Shown here piece by piece: positions 15,906-24,422 of a stretch of DNA of 64,000 bases; the stretch's first letter is position 1, and every line of letters begins with the position of its first letter. This DNA comes from Bradyrhizobium sp. BRP22. GTDB lineage: Bacteria > Pseudomonadota > Alphaproteobacteria > Rhizobiales > Xanthobacteraceae. The DNA is taken from contig NZ_JADYVX010000001.1 of assembly GCF_020194175.1 (NCBI RefSeq), positions 124,001-188,000 on the forward strand, written 5' to 3'. The notes under the pieces are model-generated. The model worked only from the letters and a program-made list of their open reading frames with translations, did not search any database and had not been told where the DNA came from. Made by a program: the position numbers and the translations under genes.

Positions 15906-18380
15906 TTGCCCCGTCATTTCGACACGCCGCTTCCGATCGATGCAGTGCTCCCCGAGCTCGCGGTGACGCTTGCGGCGAAGAACACGGCCGTGCTGGTTGC
16001 GCCGCCCGGCGCCGGCAAGACCACGCGCGTGCCGCTGGCGCTGCTCGACGAGCCGTGGGTCAGGGACAAGAAGATCATCGTACTGGAGCCGCGACGGATC
16101 GCGGCGCGCGCCAGCGCCGAGCGGATGGCGCAGACGCTTGGCGAGCGCGTCGGCGAGACCGTCGGCTACCGCGTTCGCTTCGGCTCGAAAGTGTCGCGCG
16201 CAACCCGCATCGAGGTCGTCACCGAAGGCATCTTCTCGCGGCAGATCCTCGATGATCCCGAACTGTCAGGCATCGCCGCCGTCCTGTTCGACGAGTTCCA
16301 CGAGCGCTCGCTCGATGCCGATCTGGGGCTTGCGCTGGCGCGCGACGCGCAGCAGGGCCTGCGCGAGGATCTTCGCCTGCTCGTGATGTCGGCGACGCTC
16401 GACGGCGCCCGTGTCGCAACGCTGCTCGGTGACGCTGCCGTCGTGGAGAGCGAAGGCCGCGTCTTTCCGGTCGAGACGCGCTATCTCGGCCGCAAGGTGG
16501 ACGTGCCGCTGGAGCGGCAGATGGCGGAGGCGATCGCAACAGCGCTTCGCGCTGATCCCGGCTCGGTGCTGGCGTTCCTGCCGGGCGCCGCCGAGATCCG
16601 GCGCACGCAGAATTTCCTTCAAGAGCGCATCCATGATGCTGCGATCGAGATCGTGCCGCTGTTCGGCGCGCTCGACGCTAGCGTTCAGGATCGTGCCATC
16701 GCGCCGGCGCCCAAAGGTCACCGCAAGGTGGTGTTGGCGACCTCGATCGCGGAGACCTCGCTGACCATCGAGGGTGTCCGCATTGTCGTGGATTCCGGCA
16801 TGGCGCGCGTTCCGCGCTATGAGCCCGACATAGGCTTGACTCGCCTGGAGACCGTGCGCGCCTCGCGGGCCGCGGTTGATCAGCGCCGCGGCCGCGCCGG
16901 CCGCACCGAGCCGGGTATCTGCTACCGGCTGTGGGACGAGCCGCAGACCGCTTCGCTCGCCCCCTATACCCAGCCGGAAATCCTTTCCGCCGATCTCTCC
17001 TCGCTGGTGCTCGACCTCGCGCAATGGGGCGTCAGTGACGCCTCCGGCCTTGCTTTCCTCGATCCGCCGCCGGCGCCGGCCTGGAACGAAGCGAGCGTGC
17101 TCCTGCACGAACTCGGCGCGCTCGATGCCGACGGCCGGATCACGGCGGAAGGCAACAGCCTGCGCGCGCTGGCGCTGTCGCCACGGCTCGCCCGCATGAT
17201 CGTGGATTCGGCCCGGTTTGGCGCGGCGGCAGCGGCCGCGGAGATCGCGGCAGTGCTGACCGAGCGCGGGCTCGGTGGCGACAGCGTCGACCTCGATGTC
17301 AGGCTCGACCAGTTCCGCCGCGACCGTTCGCAGCGCGCTTCCAGCGCGCGCAGCCTTGCGCAGCGCTGGGCCTCGCAGGTCGCTTCGTCGAAGGCTTCCG
17401 ATGTCAACGGCGAGCTCTCCACCGGCACGATGCTGGCCTTCGCCTTCCCCGATCGCGTCGCGCGCAACCGCGGCAATGGCAGCTTTGTACTCGCCAATGG
17501 CCGCGGCGCCAGCGTCGAGCAGACGTCGTCACTTGCGCGTTCACCCTATATCGCGGTCGGAGAATTGACCGGCACCGCCGCAAGCGGCCGGATCCTGTTG
17601 GCGGCGCCGATCACACTGGAAGAGATCGAACTGCGTTTCGCGGGTGAGATCGAGATCACGGAAGAGATCTCCTTCGACCGCAGTGCGATGGCGCTGCGCG
17701 CGCGGCGCAAGCGGACGCTGCATGCGATCACGCTCTCGGAGGCGCCAATGGCGCTGTCACCGTCCGCGGACACCGCGCGCGTGCTCGCCGACGGGCTGGC
17801 TGCCGCAGGCCTCGACAAGCTGCCGTGGTCGAAAAACCTGAAGCAATGGCGTGACCGCGTGATGTTCCTGCGCAAGGCCGAAGGCGATAGCTGGCCGGAC
17901 GTGTCGGACGCGGCGCTGGCGCAGGAGCGCGAGGCGTGGCTGGTGCCTGTTCTCTACGACAAGACCTCGCTGAAGGAGCTCTCGGCCGGCGATCTCTCGG
18001 ATGCATTGATGGCGCTGCTGCCCTGGAATCTGCGTGCCCGGCTGGAGCAGGAAGCGCCGACCCATTTCGAGGCCCCGACCGGCAGCCAGCTTGCGATCGA
18101 CTACGAGGCCGAGCAAGGGCCGACCATCGCGGTCCGGCTCCAGGAATTGTTCGGGCTCAACACCCATCCGTCGATCGCCAGGGGTGCGGTGCCGCTGGTG
18201 CTGGAATTGCTGTCGCCGGCACAGCGCCCGGTGCAGGTGACGCGGGATCTGCCGGGCTTCTGGCGCGGCAGCTACGCCGCGGTCCGCGCCGATCTGCGTG
18301 GGCGCTACCCGAAACACCCCTGGCCGGAGGACCCGGCCCATGCCGCCCCGACGCGCCGGGCCAAGCCGCGGGGAACGTAG
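15906..18380 (+). CDS. hrpB: ATP-dependent helicase HrpB
   Basis: An 824-residue DEAH-type helicase. Walker A APPGAGKTTR is near residue 38, the Walker B box is LFDEFHERSLDADLGLALAR, motif III is SATLDG, and motif VI is QRRGRAGRTEPG. The long C-terminal HrpB domain, with WLVPVL, LPWNLRARLEQEAPTHF and QLAIDYEAEQGPTIAVRLQE, is complete and ends with a Pro/Arg-rich tail. In Escherichia coli HrpB function is poorly defined. The start is TTG at 15906 (MPRHFDTPLPIDAVL), the only suitable initiator before the conserved DTPLPID; it has a weak ribosome site and sits 12 bases after a repeat doublet. Confidence 0.92.
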   Translation: MPRHFDTPLPIDAVLPELAVTLAAKNTAVLVAPPGAGKTTRVPLALLDEPWVRDKKIIVLEPRRIAARASAERMAQTLGERVGETVGYRVRFGSKVSRATRIEVVTEGIFSRQILDDPELSGIAAVLFDEFHERSLDADLGLALARDAQQGLREDLRLLVMSATLDGARVATLLGDAAVVESEGRVFPVETRYLGRKVDVPLERQMAEAIATALRADPGSVLAFLPGAAEIRRTQNFLQERIHDAAIEIVPLFGALDASVQDRAIAPAPKGHRKVVLATSIAETSLTIEGVRIVVDSGMARVPRYEPDIGLTRLETVRASRAAVDQRRGRAGRTEPGICYRLWDEPQTASLAPYTQPEILSADLSSLVLDLAQWGVSDASGLAFLDPPPAPAWNEASVLLHELGALDADGRITAEGNSLRALALSPRLARMIVDSARFGAAAAAAEIAAVLTERGLGGDSVDLDVRLDQFRRDRSQRASSARSLAQRWASQVASSKASDVNGELSTGTMLAFAFPDRVARNRGNGSFVLANGRGASVEQTSSLARSPYIAVGELTGTAASGRILLAAPITLEEIELRFAGEIEITEEISFDRSAMALRARRKRTLHAITLSEAPMALSPSADTARVLADGLAAAGLDKLPWSKNLKQWRDRVMFLRKAEGDSWPDVSDAALAQEREAWLVPVLYDKTSLKELSAGDLSDALMALLPWNLRARLEQEAPTHFEAPTGSQLAIDYEAEQGPTIAVRLQELFGLNTHPSIARGAVPLVLELLSPAQRPVQVTRDLPGFWRGSYAAVRADLRGRYPKHPWPEDPAHAAPTRRAKPRGT

Positions 18381-18390
18381 TCCTCGCTTC

Positions 18391-18474
18391 GTCATTGCCG
18401 GGCTTGACCCGGCAATCCATCCCAAGAAGCTTTTCTGAAGATCGATGAATACGCGGGTCAAGCCCGCGTATGAC
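18391..18474. repeat. REPIN-like doublet, shorter variant
   Basis: GTCATTGCCGGG-CTTGA-CCCGGCAAT stem, CCAT, spacer, then ATACGCGGG-TCAAG-CCCGCGTATGAC stem. It has the same left-right hairpin layout as family C but a CCATCC core in place of CCAGTA. Confidence 0.75.
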
Positions 18475-18598
18475 CGCGTTGCCGTTAACGCTTCACTCAT
18501 CCTTTTCGCGAAAATGGCAGGCTCCATTGCCGCCGCCGGTCGCGACGTGGCGGATGGCGTGGTGAAATCGGCCAGTTCCCGGAAATGTGCGTGGCGTC

Positions 18599-19111
18599 AT
18601 GCGTAACATAATGATCTTCGCCGCCATCCTGATCGGCCTCGGCAGCTTCATGGCGCAGATGGCGGACAAGATGACGCCGGCCTCCGCTTCCGCCACCACC
18701 ACTTCGAAGAATATCCCCGTGCAAACCGTCGCGCAGGGCGGCCGCACGCTGAGCATTTCCCGCGACTCCCGCGGACATTTTGCCACTGACGGCCGCATCG
18801 ACGGCCAGCGCATCGCCTTCATGGTCGATACCGGCGCGTCGGTCGTCGCCCTGAACGAAAAATCCGCCGCGCGTTTCGGCCTGCGCCCATCGCGCGGTGA
18901 CTACACCGCGATCGTCACCACCGCCAACGGCACCATCAAGGCCGCGCGCGCCCGCCTTGCCATGATCGATCTCGGCGGCCTCATCGTCCGCGACGTCGAT
19001 GCCATGGTGCTGCCGGACGAAGCGCTCTCGGAGAACCTGCTCGGCTTGTCCTTCCTGTCGAAGCTGAAGCGCTTCGAATATGCCAACGGCAGGCTGGTGC
19101 TGGAGCAGTAA
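18599..19111 (+). CDS. Retroviral-type aspartic protease family protein (clan AA, TIGR02281-like)
   Basis: A 170-residue protein with one N-terminal membrane or signal helix (IMIFAAILIGLGSFMAQMA). The catalytic motif FMVDTGASVVALN lies near residue 77, and the second half includes MIDLGGLIVRDVDAMVLPD and NLLGLSFLSKLKRFEY, the hydrophobic Gly strand of pepsin-like half-domains. Such proteins form homodimeric aspartic proteases, here expected on the periplasmic side. The ATG at 18599 is preferred to GTG at 18587, although neither has a strong ribosome site. Confidence 0.8.
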   Translation: MRNIMIFAAILIGLGSFMAQMADKMTPASASATTTSKNIPVQTVAQGGRTLSISRDSRGHFATDGRIDGQRIAFMVDTGASVVALNEKSAARFGLRPSRGDYTAIVTTANGTIKAARARLAMIDLGGLIVRDVDAMVLPDEALSENLLGLSFLSKLKRFEYANGRLVLEQ

Positions 19112-19304
19112 GATAGCTTGCTTGCTGCCGCGATCGAGATCGCCAGTGATCGCTGACGCGATTTATGCCTTCTGAGTGGGCATTTCCCGGCCAACAAATC
19201 CGCCGCAATTGTCGGCCAATAGCAGCCGATCCCACCTTTCGCCGCAGTCCGCCTTTGGCTATTGGCTGCTGCGTTGCCCTTCATGCTCGCGAGGCTGCTG
19301 CAAG

Positions 19305-20804
19305 ATGTTTCCAAAGCCCAAGCCCGTTCTGGTTCCGAACACCTACGCCTACGAATCCGAACCGATGGTGAAGCCGACCGGGTTTCGCGAATATGACGCG
19401 CGCTGGCTGTTCGGCAAGGAAATCAATCTGATGGGGGTGCAAGCGCTCGGCATGGGCCTCGGCGCGCTGATCGCGGAACTCGGCGTCAAGCCGGAGATCG
19501 TTACCGGCCACGATTTCCGCGGCTATTCCGCCTCGATCAAATATGCGTTGATCTCCGGCCTGATGGCGGCGGGCTGCAAGGTGCACGACATCGGGCTGGC
19601 GGTGACGCCGATGGCCTATTTCGCGCAGTTCGATCTCGACGTGCCCTGCGTCGCCATGGTCACCGCCTCCCACAACGACAATGGCTGGACCGGGGTCAAG
19701 ATGGGCGCCAACCGCCCCCTCACCTTCGGGCCCGACGAGATGACGCGACTCAAGGAGATCGTGCTCGGCGCCAGCTTCAGCAACAAGGCCGGCGGCGCCT
19801 ATCAATTCCACGAGAACTTTCCGGCGCGCTACATCGCCGACCTCACCGACCGTCCGAAGCTGAAGCGCAAGCTCAAGGTGGTGGCGGCCTGCGGCAACGG
19901 CACCGCCGGCGCGTTCGCCCCGCAGGTGCTGGAGAAGATCGGCTGCGAGGTGATCCCGCTCGACACCGAGCTCGACCACACCTTCCCGAAATACAACCCG
20001 AACCCGGAAGACATGGAGATGCTGCACGCGATCCGCGACGCGGTCTTGCAGCACAAGGCCGATGTCGGCCTCGGGTTCGATGGCGACGGCGACCGCTGCG
20101 GCGTGGTCGACAACACCGGCGAGGAGATCTTCGCCGACAAGGTCGGCGTGATGCTGGCGCGCGACATGTCGGCGATCCACAGTAACGCGCAGTTCGTGGT
20201 CGACGTGAAATCGACCGGGCTGTTCGTCACCGATCCGGTGCTGCAGAAGCAGGGCGCCAAGACCGCATACTGGAAGACCGGCCACTCCTACATGAAGCGC
20301 CGCACCAACGAGCTCGGCGCGCTCGCCGGCTTCGAGAAGTCCGGGCATTTCTTCTTCAACAAGCCGTTCGGCCGCGGCTACGACGACGGCCTGGTCTCGG
20401 CGATCGCGATCTGCGAGATGCTCGATCGCGCGCCCGGCAAGTCGATGGCCGATTTGAAGAATGCGCTGCCGAAGACCTGGTCGTCGCCGACGATGTCGCC
20501 GCACTGCGCCGATGAGGCCAAATACGGCGTGGTCGACGCCGTGGTGAAGCACTTCGAGGATTTGCAAAAGAAGGGCGCCAGGATCGGCGGCCAGGCGATC
20601 CGCGATCTCGTCACCGTCAACGGCGTGCGCGTCACCGTGGAGGACGGCAGCTGGGGCCTGGTGCGCGCCTCCTCCAACAAGCCGGAGCTCGTGGTGGTGG
20701 TCGAAAGCCCGGTCAGCGAGCAGCGCATGCACGACATGTTCGAGACCGTGGATAGCGTGCTGCGCACCCATCCGGAGGTCGGCGAGTACAATCAGAAGAT
20801 TTGA
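19305..20804 (+). CDS. Phosphomannomutase/phosphoglucomutase
   Basis: A 499-residue hexose-phosphate mutase of the alpha-D-phosphohexomutase family. Motifs in order: FREYDARWLFG, TGHDFRGYS, the phosphoserine loop MVTASHNDNGWTG, the Mg site GFDGDGDRCGVVD, and the sugar-binding EKSGHFFFNKPFGRGYDD; the last domain has VRASSNKPELVVVVE. It interconverts mannose- or glucose-6-phosphate and the 1-phosphates for exopolysaccharide and LPS precursors. The ATG at 19305 follows GAGGCTGCTGCAAG. The upstream 190 bases hold no gene that I can support. Confidence 0.9.
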   Translation: MFPKPKPVLVPNTYAYESEPMVKPTGFREYDARWLFGKEINLMGVQALGMGLGALIAELGVKPEIVTGHDFRGYSASIKYALISGLMAAGCKVHDIGLAVTPMAYFAQFDLDVPCVAMVTASHNDNGWTGVKMGANRPLTFGPDEMTRLKEIVLGASFSNKAGGAYQFHENFPARYIADLTDRPKLKRKLKVVAACGNGTAGAFAPQVLEKIGCEVIPLDTELDHTFPKYNPNPEDMEMLHAIRDAVLQHKADVGLGFDGDGDRCGVVDNTGEEIFADKVGVMLARDMSAIHSNAQFVVDVKSTGLFVTDPVLQKQGAKTAYWKTGHSYMKRRTNELGALAGFEKSGHFFFNKPFGRGYDDGLVSAIAICEMLDRAPGKSMADLKNALPKTWSSPTMSPHCADEAKYGVVDAVVKHFEDLQKKGARIGGQAIRDLVTVNGVRVTVEDGSWGLVRASSNKPELVVVVESPVSEQRMHDMFETVDSVLRTHPEVGEYNQKI

Positions 20805-20827
20805 TTGAGATGCTTGCCGCGCCCGCT

Positions 20828-20929
20828 GTCATACCCCGCGCATGCGGGGTATCCAGTACGCGGCAGCCTCTCCATCGAAAACCGAATGTCTCTGGAATAC
20901 TGGATCGCCCGGTCAAGCCGGGCGATGAC
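20828..20929. repeat. REPIN-like doublet, family C
   Basis: GTCATACCCCGCGCATGCGGGG-TATCCAGTA on the left and ATACTGGATCGCCCGG-TCAAG-CCGGGCGATGAC on the right. It lies between two convergent genes, ending 12 bases before the Lrp stop. Confidence 0.88.
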
Positions 20930-20940
20930 AGTGCAGGGAC

Positions 20941-21441
20941 TTACGCCGCCGGCACCGGCAGCGCGGTCACCGACTTGATCTTCTCCATCGCAAAGCGCGA
21001 GGTGACGTTCTTCAGCGGCACGGCGCTGATCAGCTTCTTGTAGAAGATGTCATAGCTCGACATGTCCGCGACTACGACGCGCAGCATGTAGTCGACGTCG
21101 CCGGCCATCCGGTAGAACTCCATCACTTCCGGCATGGCGCTCACCGCGTCGGCGAATTTGCGCAGCCAGGCCTCCGAATGGTCGGCGCTCTCGACCGACA
21201 CGAAAACCGTGATGCCGAGCCCGATCTTGTTCTGATCGACCAGCGCGACCCGGCGCAGGATCACGCCATCGGCCTCGAGCCGCTGAATGCGCTTCCAGCA
21301 GGGGGTGGAGGACAGGCCGACCCGGTCGCCGATCTCGGCGACGGAAAGGGAGGCATCCTCCTGCAATACGGTCAGGATTTTGCGATCGATGGCGTCAAGC
21401 CGGCGGTTGGCGTCATGCAGCGGAACGGCGAGCTCGGTCAT
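20941..21441 (-). CDS. Lrp/AsnC family transcriptional regulator
   Basis: A 166-residue regulator. The N-terminal winged helix reads LDAIDRKILTVLQEDASLS then VAEIGDRVGLSSTPCWKRIQ, the exact Lrp/AsnC helix-turn-helix pattern. The RAM effector domain follows (VALVDQNKIGLGITVFVSV, MPEVMEFYRMAGDVDYMLRV). Lrp proteins sense amino acids and form octamers. The ATG at 21441 gives the usual length; upstream in-frame codons to 21609 are non-conserved and overlap the PfkB kinase gene. The neighbouring PfkB kinase is 64 bases upstream on the same strand, so it may be a linked target; that is inference. Confidence 0.88.
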   Translation of the reverse strand: MTELAVPLHDANRRLDAIDRKILTVLQEDASLSVAEIGDRVGLSSTPCWKRIQRLEADGVILRRVALVDQNKIGLGITVFVSVESADHSEAWLRKFADAVSAMPEVMEFYRMAGDVDYMLRVVVADMSSYDIFYKKLISAVPLKNVTSRFAMEKIKSVTALPVPAA

Positions 21442-21505
21442 GAGAAGAAAGTTCCATATGAAGAGGCTAAATCCCTCATATAGAGAAAAATCTTCTAAAG
21501 CAAGC

Positions 21506-22498
21506 CTATTGGCTGCTCTCGGCCGGGCGGGCGCCGTTATCCCGGTTCTGGTCTTGGCCCAAAAGCTCTTCAACTTCAGTACGTTGCGGGGCGGCGAAAG
21601 CGCCGCCAAAACGGGTGCATTTCAGCGCGGCCGCGGCTGAGGCAAACTGGAGGGCGTCCCGCAGCTCCCGCTTTTCGGCGATGGCGAGCGCGAACGCGCC
21701 ATGGAAAACGTCGCCGGCCCCGAGCGTGTCGACGGTGTGCACGGGGAAGGCCGGCGTCTCCTCCAGTTCACCCTGTTCGTTCAGCCAGATCGTGCCGCGC
21801 GGCCCTCGCGTTCCGGCCAGGAACGACGGCGTCAGCCTGGCGATTTTCTTCAGCGCCTGGCCGTCATCGGTGACGTCGGCCGTCTCCTGTAATGGCTCGC
21901 TCGAGAACACGAGATGGGAGGAGGCCGTGAGCAGCCCCTCCCTGAGCGACATCGCACGATCGACGTCGACGATGACCGGGATGTCGCGTTTCCTCGCCTC
22001 GGCGCAAAGGTCGGTGCAGAACTCGGCGCAGCGGCTCTCGGTCAGGACGGCCGCGCAATCGTGCAGCAGGATTTCGGGGCGGGGCAGGCGGACCTTCCAC
22101 AATTCCGGATCGCGGAAGGTGACGATGGTGCGCTCGCCGGTCGGGTCGATCATGATGGTCGAGATCGGCGTCAGCAGGCCCGGCATATGCACGATGTGCT
22201 TGGCCTCGATGCCCTCATGGGCCAGCTTTTCGAACATGTATTTCGACGACGTCTCGCGCGCATCGCCGATCGGTCCGCAGATCGAGGCGCGGCCGCCGAG
22301 TCGCACGATCGCAATCGCGGCGTTCAGCGCATTACCGCCGCAGATCTCCTCGAAATGGGTGGCGTTTTCCTTGGATCCGCGGCCGGGGACGCCGCTCACG
22401 CGAAAGGTCAAGTCGCGCACCGGGATTCCGATGCAGAGGATGCGCGGCGGAATTTTTGGCGCGGCAGCGTGGAAATTCATTCCGTGGTCCATGGTCAT
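21506..22498 (-). CDS. PfkB family sugar kinase
   Basis: A 330-residue ribokinase-like enzyme. Signature 1 is seen as EEICGGNALNAAIAIVRLGG near residue 48, and signature 2 as HTVDTLGAGDVFHGAFALAI near residue 270, with the catalytic Asp in GAGD. Substrates of the family are sugars such as ribose, fructose or ketodeoxygluconate; the identity here is not readable. The start is set at ATG 22498; ATG 22480 (MNFHAAAP) is an alternative. It follows nudC on the same strand after 60 bases. Confidence 0.82.
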   Translation of the reverse strand: MTMDHGMNFHAAAPKIPPRILCIGIPVRDLTFRVSGVPGRGSKENATHFEEICGGNALNAAIAIVRLGGRASICGPIGDARETSSKYMFEKLAHEGIEAKHIVHMPGLLTPISTIMIDPTGERTIVTFRDPELWKVRLPRPEILLHDCAAVLTESRCAEFCTDLCAEARKRDIPVIVDVDRAMSLREGLLTASSHLVFSSEPLQETADVTDDGQALKKIARLTPSFLAGTRGPRGTIWLNEQGELEETPAFPVHTVDTLGAGDVFHGAFALAIAEKRELRDALQFASAAAALKCTRFGGAFAAPQRTEVEELLGQDQNRDNGARPAESSQ

Positions 22499-22558
22499 GA
22501 CCCCGGACCCGACCGGAGCCAATCTGCCGTAATAGATTGGTGCATGGACCAGTTCCTG

Positions 22559-23509
22559 CTATGCGCCCGCGACCTCATCCCCATGCAGCCAACGTCCGAC
22601 CAAATGATGGGCAATGGCAAAGGGATGCGGGCCGGCCAAGCCATCCGGATGTTGGCGCTTGAGCATCAGGATTGCCTCCGCGCGGTCGAACCAGCGCGCA
22701 TCTTCGAGCTCGGTGCGGTCGACGACGATTTCGTCATTGGTCGCGCGCGCGGTGCATCCGATCATCAGGGATGACGGATAGGGCCAGGGCTGTGTCATGT
22801 AATAATTGACATCCGTGCAGCGGATTCCCGACTCTTCGAAGATTTCGCGGCGAACCGCGTCCTCGATGGTCTCGGCGGCTTCAACGAAACCCGCAAGGCA
22901 GGAATACATCCCCGGCGGAAACTGCTTCTGGCGGCCGAGCAGGCATCTGTCGCCGTAGGTGACCAGCATGATGACGACCGGATCGGTGCGCGGAAAATGC
23001 TCGGCCTTGCAGCTCGGGCATTCGCGCTTCCAGCCGCCCTCCTTCATCGCGGTGCGGGCGCCGCAATTGGCGCAAAAGCCGTGGCGCTGATGCCAGGTCA
23101 CCATAGATTTCGCCATTGCGATCGCCGAGAGCTGGTCGGGTGGGACCGTGCCCTGCATCGCCATGCCGCGCAGCTCGGTGACCGCGACATCGCTGCGGCC
23201 AACCAGCTTTTCCGCAGCCTGCGGCGCAATGCCCATGCCGAATACCGGCGCGCCATCGCGCAGGCCCAGGAAGACCGTGCCCGGATTGGCGCCGAATTTC
23301 AGCGCTTCCTCGACCGAAAGCAGCGCTTGCGGACCATTTTCCCCCTGCTTTACCACCAGCGAGTCGCGATAGATCACGTAGGCGCGAGCGTCGCGGCGGC
23401 CCTCCAGCGCGAACAGCTTCTCTTCGTTGGTGCGCAGATGCGCGGCGCGGTCGAGAATATTGGTGACGAAGGCCGGCTGCCCCAGCGGAAAACTATCGAA
23501 TGCTGACAT
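22559..23509 (-). CDS. nudC: NADH pyrophosphatase / NAD-cap hydrolase
   Basis: A 316-residue Nudix protein. Residues about 145-165 contain the zinc ribbon FCANCGARTA and ECPSCKAEHFPR, then the Nudix domain with the box GFVEAAETIEDAVRREIFEE and ESGI. The SQPWPYPSSLM signature of the NudC subfamily appears as TQPWPYPSSLM. It hydrolyses NADH and removes NAD caps from RNA. It starts six bases after the HIT gene stop and so is likely translated from the same transcript. Length is typical for alphaproteobacterial NudC with its extra N-terminal domain. Confidence 0.93.
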   Translation of the reverse strand: MSAFDSFPLGQPAFVTNILDRAAHLRTNEEKLFALEGRRDARAYVIYRDSLVVKQGENGPQALLSVEEALKFGANPGTVFLGLRDGAPVFGMGIAPQAAEKLVGRSDVAVTELRGMAMQGTVPPDQLSAIAMAKSMVTWHQRHGFCANCGARTAMKEGGWKRECPSCKAEHFPRTDPVVIMLVTYGDRCLLGRQKQFPPGMYSCLAGFVEAAETIEDAVRREIFEESGIRCTDVNYYMTQPWPYPSSLMIGCTARATNDEIVVDRTELEDARWFDRAEAILMLKRQHPDGLAGPHPFAIAHHLVGRWLHGDEVAGA

Positions 23510-23515
23510 CTATTC

Positions 23516-23941
23516 TCAACCCAACCAGATCTTGCGGCGAAGCGCGCTGATGAAATTCTGCACTTCTTGGGCATCATGCGCCAGCGGCGGCGCCACGCCC
23601 CACACCGGACGCGGCCAGGCGGCGTCGCTGGTGCGGCGCGCGATGATGTGAACATGAAGCTGCGGCACCGCATTGCCAAGCGCTGCGATGTTCAGCTTGT
23701 CGCACTTGGTGATTTCCTTCAGGGCGCGCGCGACGCGGGAAATCTCGGTCATCAACTGCGCCTGCTCGACCTCCTCGAGGTCGATGATCTCCACCGCGCC
23801 GGCGCGGCGCGGCACCAGCAACAGCCAAGGATAATTGGCGTCCTTGATGACCAGCACCCGGCTCAGCGGCAGGTCGCCGATGTCGATCGTGTCTTCCTTG
23901 AGCCGGGCGTGCAGCGACCAGGCGGCGGTGTCAGAGGGCAT
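23516..23941 (-). CDS. HIT-like protein with incomplete histidine triad
   Basis: A 141-residue nucleotide-binding HIT-fold protein. Strand RVLVIKDANYPWLLLVPRR and the helix EEVEQAQLMTEISRVARALK fit the family, and the active-site region is GNAVPQLHVHIIARRTSDAA. Only two histidines of the HxHxH triad are present; the third position is Ile. The downstream WPRPVWG is typical of this Rhizobiales subgroup. It probably binds or hydrolyses nucleoside phosphates; activity is uncertain given the missing His. It is the first gene of a minus-strand run with nudC. Confidence 0.82.
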   Translation of the reverse strand: MPSDTAAWSLHARLKEDTIDIGDLPLSRVLVIKDANYPWLLLVPRRAGAVEIIDLEEVEQAQLMTEISRVARALKEITKCDKLNIAALGNAVPQLHVHIIARRTSDAAWPRPVWGVAPPLAHDAQEVQNFISALRRKIWLG

Positions 23942-24029
23942 GTGGGTTCCAGTGCGGGCGTCGCTGTTCCGACGGCTTCGGGCTGAAAGTGACCTGAAAT
24001 GGACACCGGCCTTAGCGCGATATCAAGGT

Positions 24030-24165
24030 GTCATCATCCGCGAAAGCGGATGATCCAGTATTCCTGGGTAGCGGTGCTCGAGCCGTGAGGGCGCGGCGTA
24101 CTGGATACCCCGCCGGAGCCGGTCATCGGGCTCGCCGAAGGCGAGACCCGGTGGCGGGGTATGAC
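24030..24165. repeat. REPIN-like doublet, family C, with an extra hairpin module
   Basis: GTCATCATCCGCGAAAGCGGATGA-TCCAGTA on the left, GTACTGGATACCCCGCCGG and CCGGTGGCGGGGTATGAC on the right, with GGGCTCGCCGAAGGCGAG as an inner hairpin. Same build as 9173-9309. It ends about 48 bases before the SRP RNA. Confidence 0.85.
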
Positions 24166-24213
24166 CGGACAAGAGCGGCTTGCTTTCCGGCCCTTTTGGC
24201 CCCAAATAGGGAC

Positions 24214-24313
24214 CGGGAGATTGGCGGTGGACGAGCCACTCGCCAACCGGGTCAGGTCCGGAAGGAAGCAGCCCTAACGAGGTCCGGATCGGGTCGCTCG
24301 TCAGTCTCCTACC
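24214..24313 (+). ncRNA. ffs: Signal recognition particle RNA, 4.5S type
   Basis: The conserved domain IV loop is unmistakable: GTCAGGTCCGGAAGGAAGCA starts at 24251 and is followed by GCCCTAACGA. The flanks GGGAGATTGGCGGTGGACGA and CTCGTCAGTCTCCTACC pair to close a rod of about 100 nt. The RNA binds Ffh and targets nascent membrane proteins. A T-run (24314-24319) follows as terminator. Ends are estimated within a few bases. Position just before dnaX is the usual alphaproteobacterial arrangement. Confidence 0.93.
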
Positions 24314-24422
24314 TGTTTTTCCGAGCGAATCATGCACAAGGCGGCCTGTTCCCGCGGTTTGCGTCTGATTCCGCTCCGTTCCGCAAAGCCGGCCCGAGAG
24401 ACATTCAATTGCGGATCGACCA

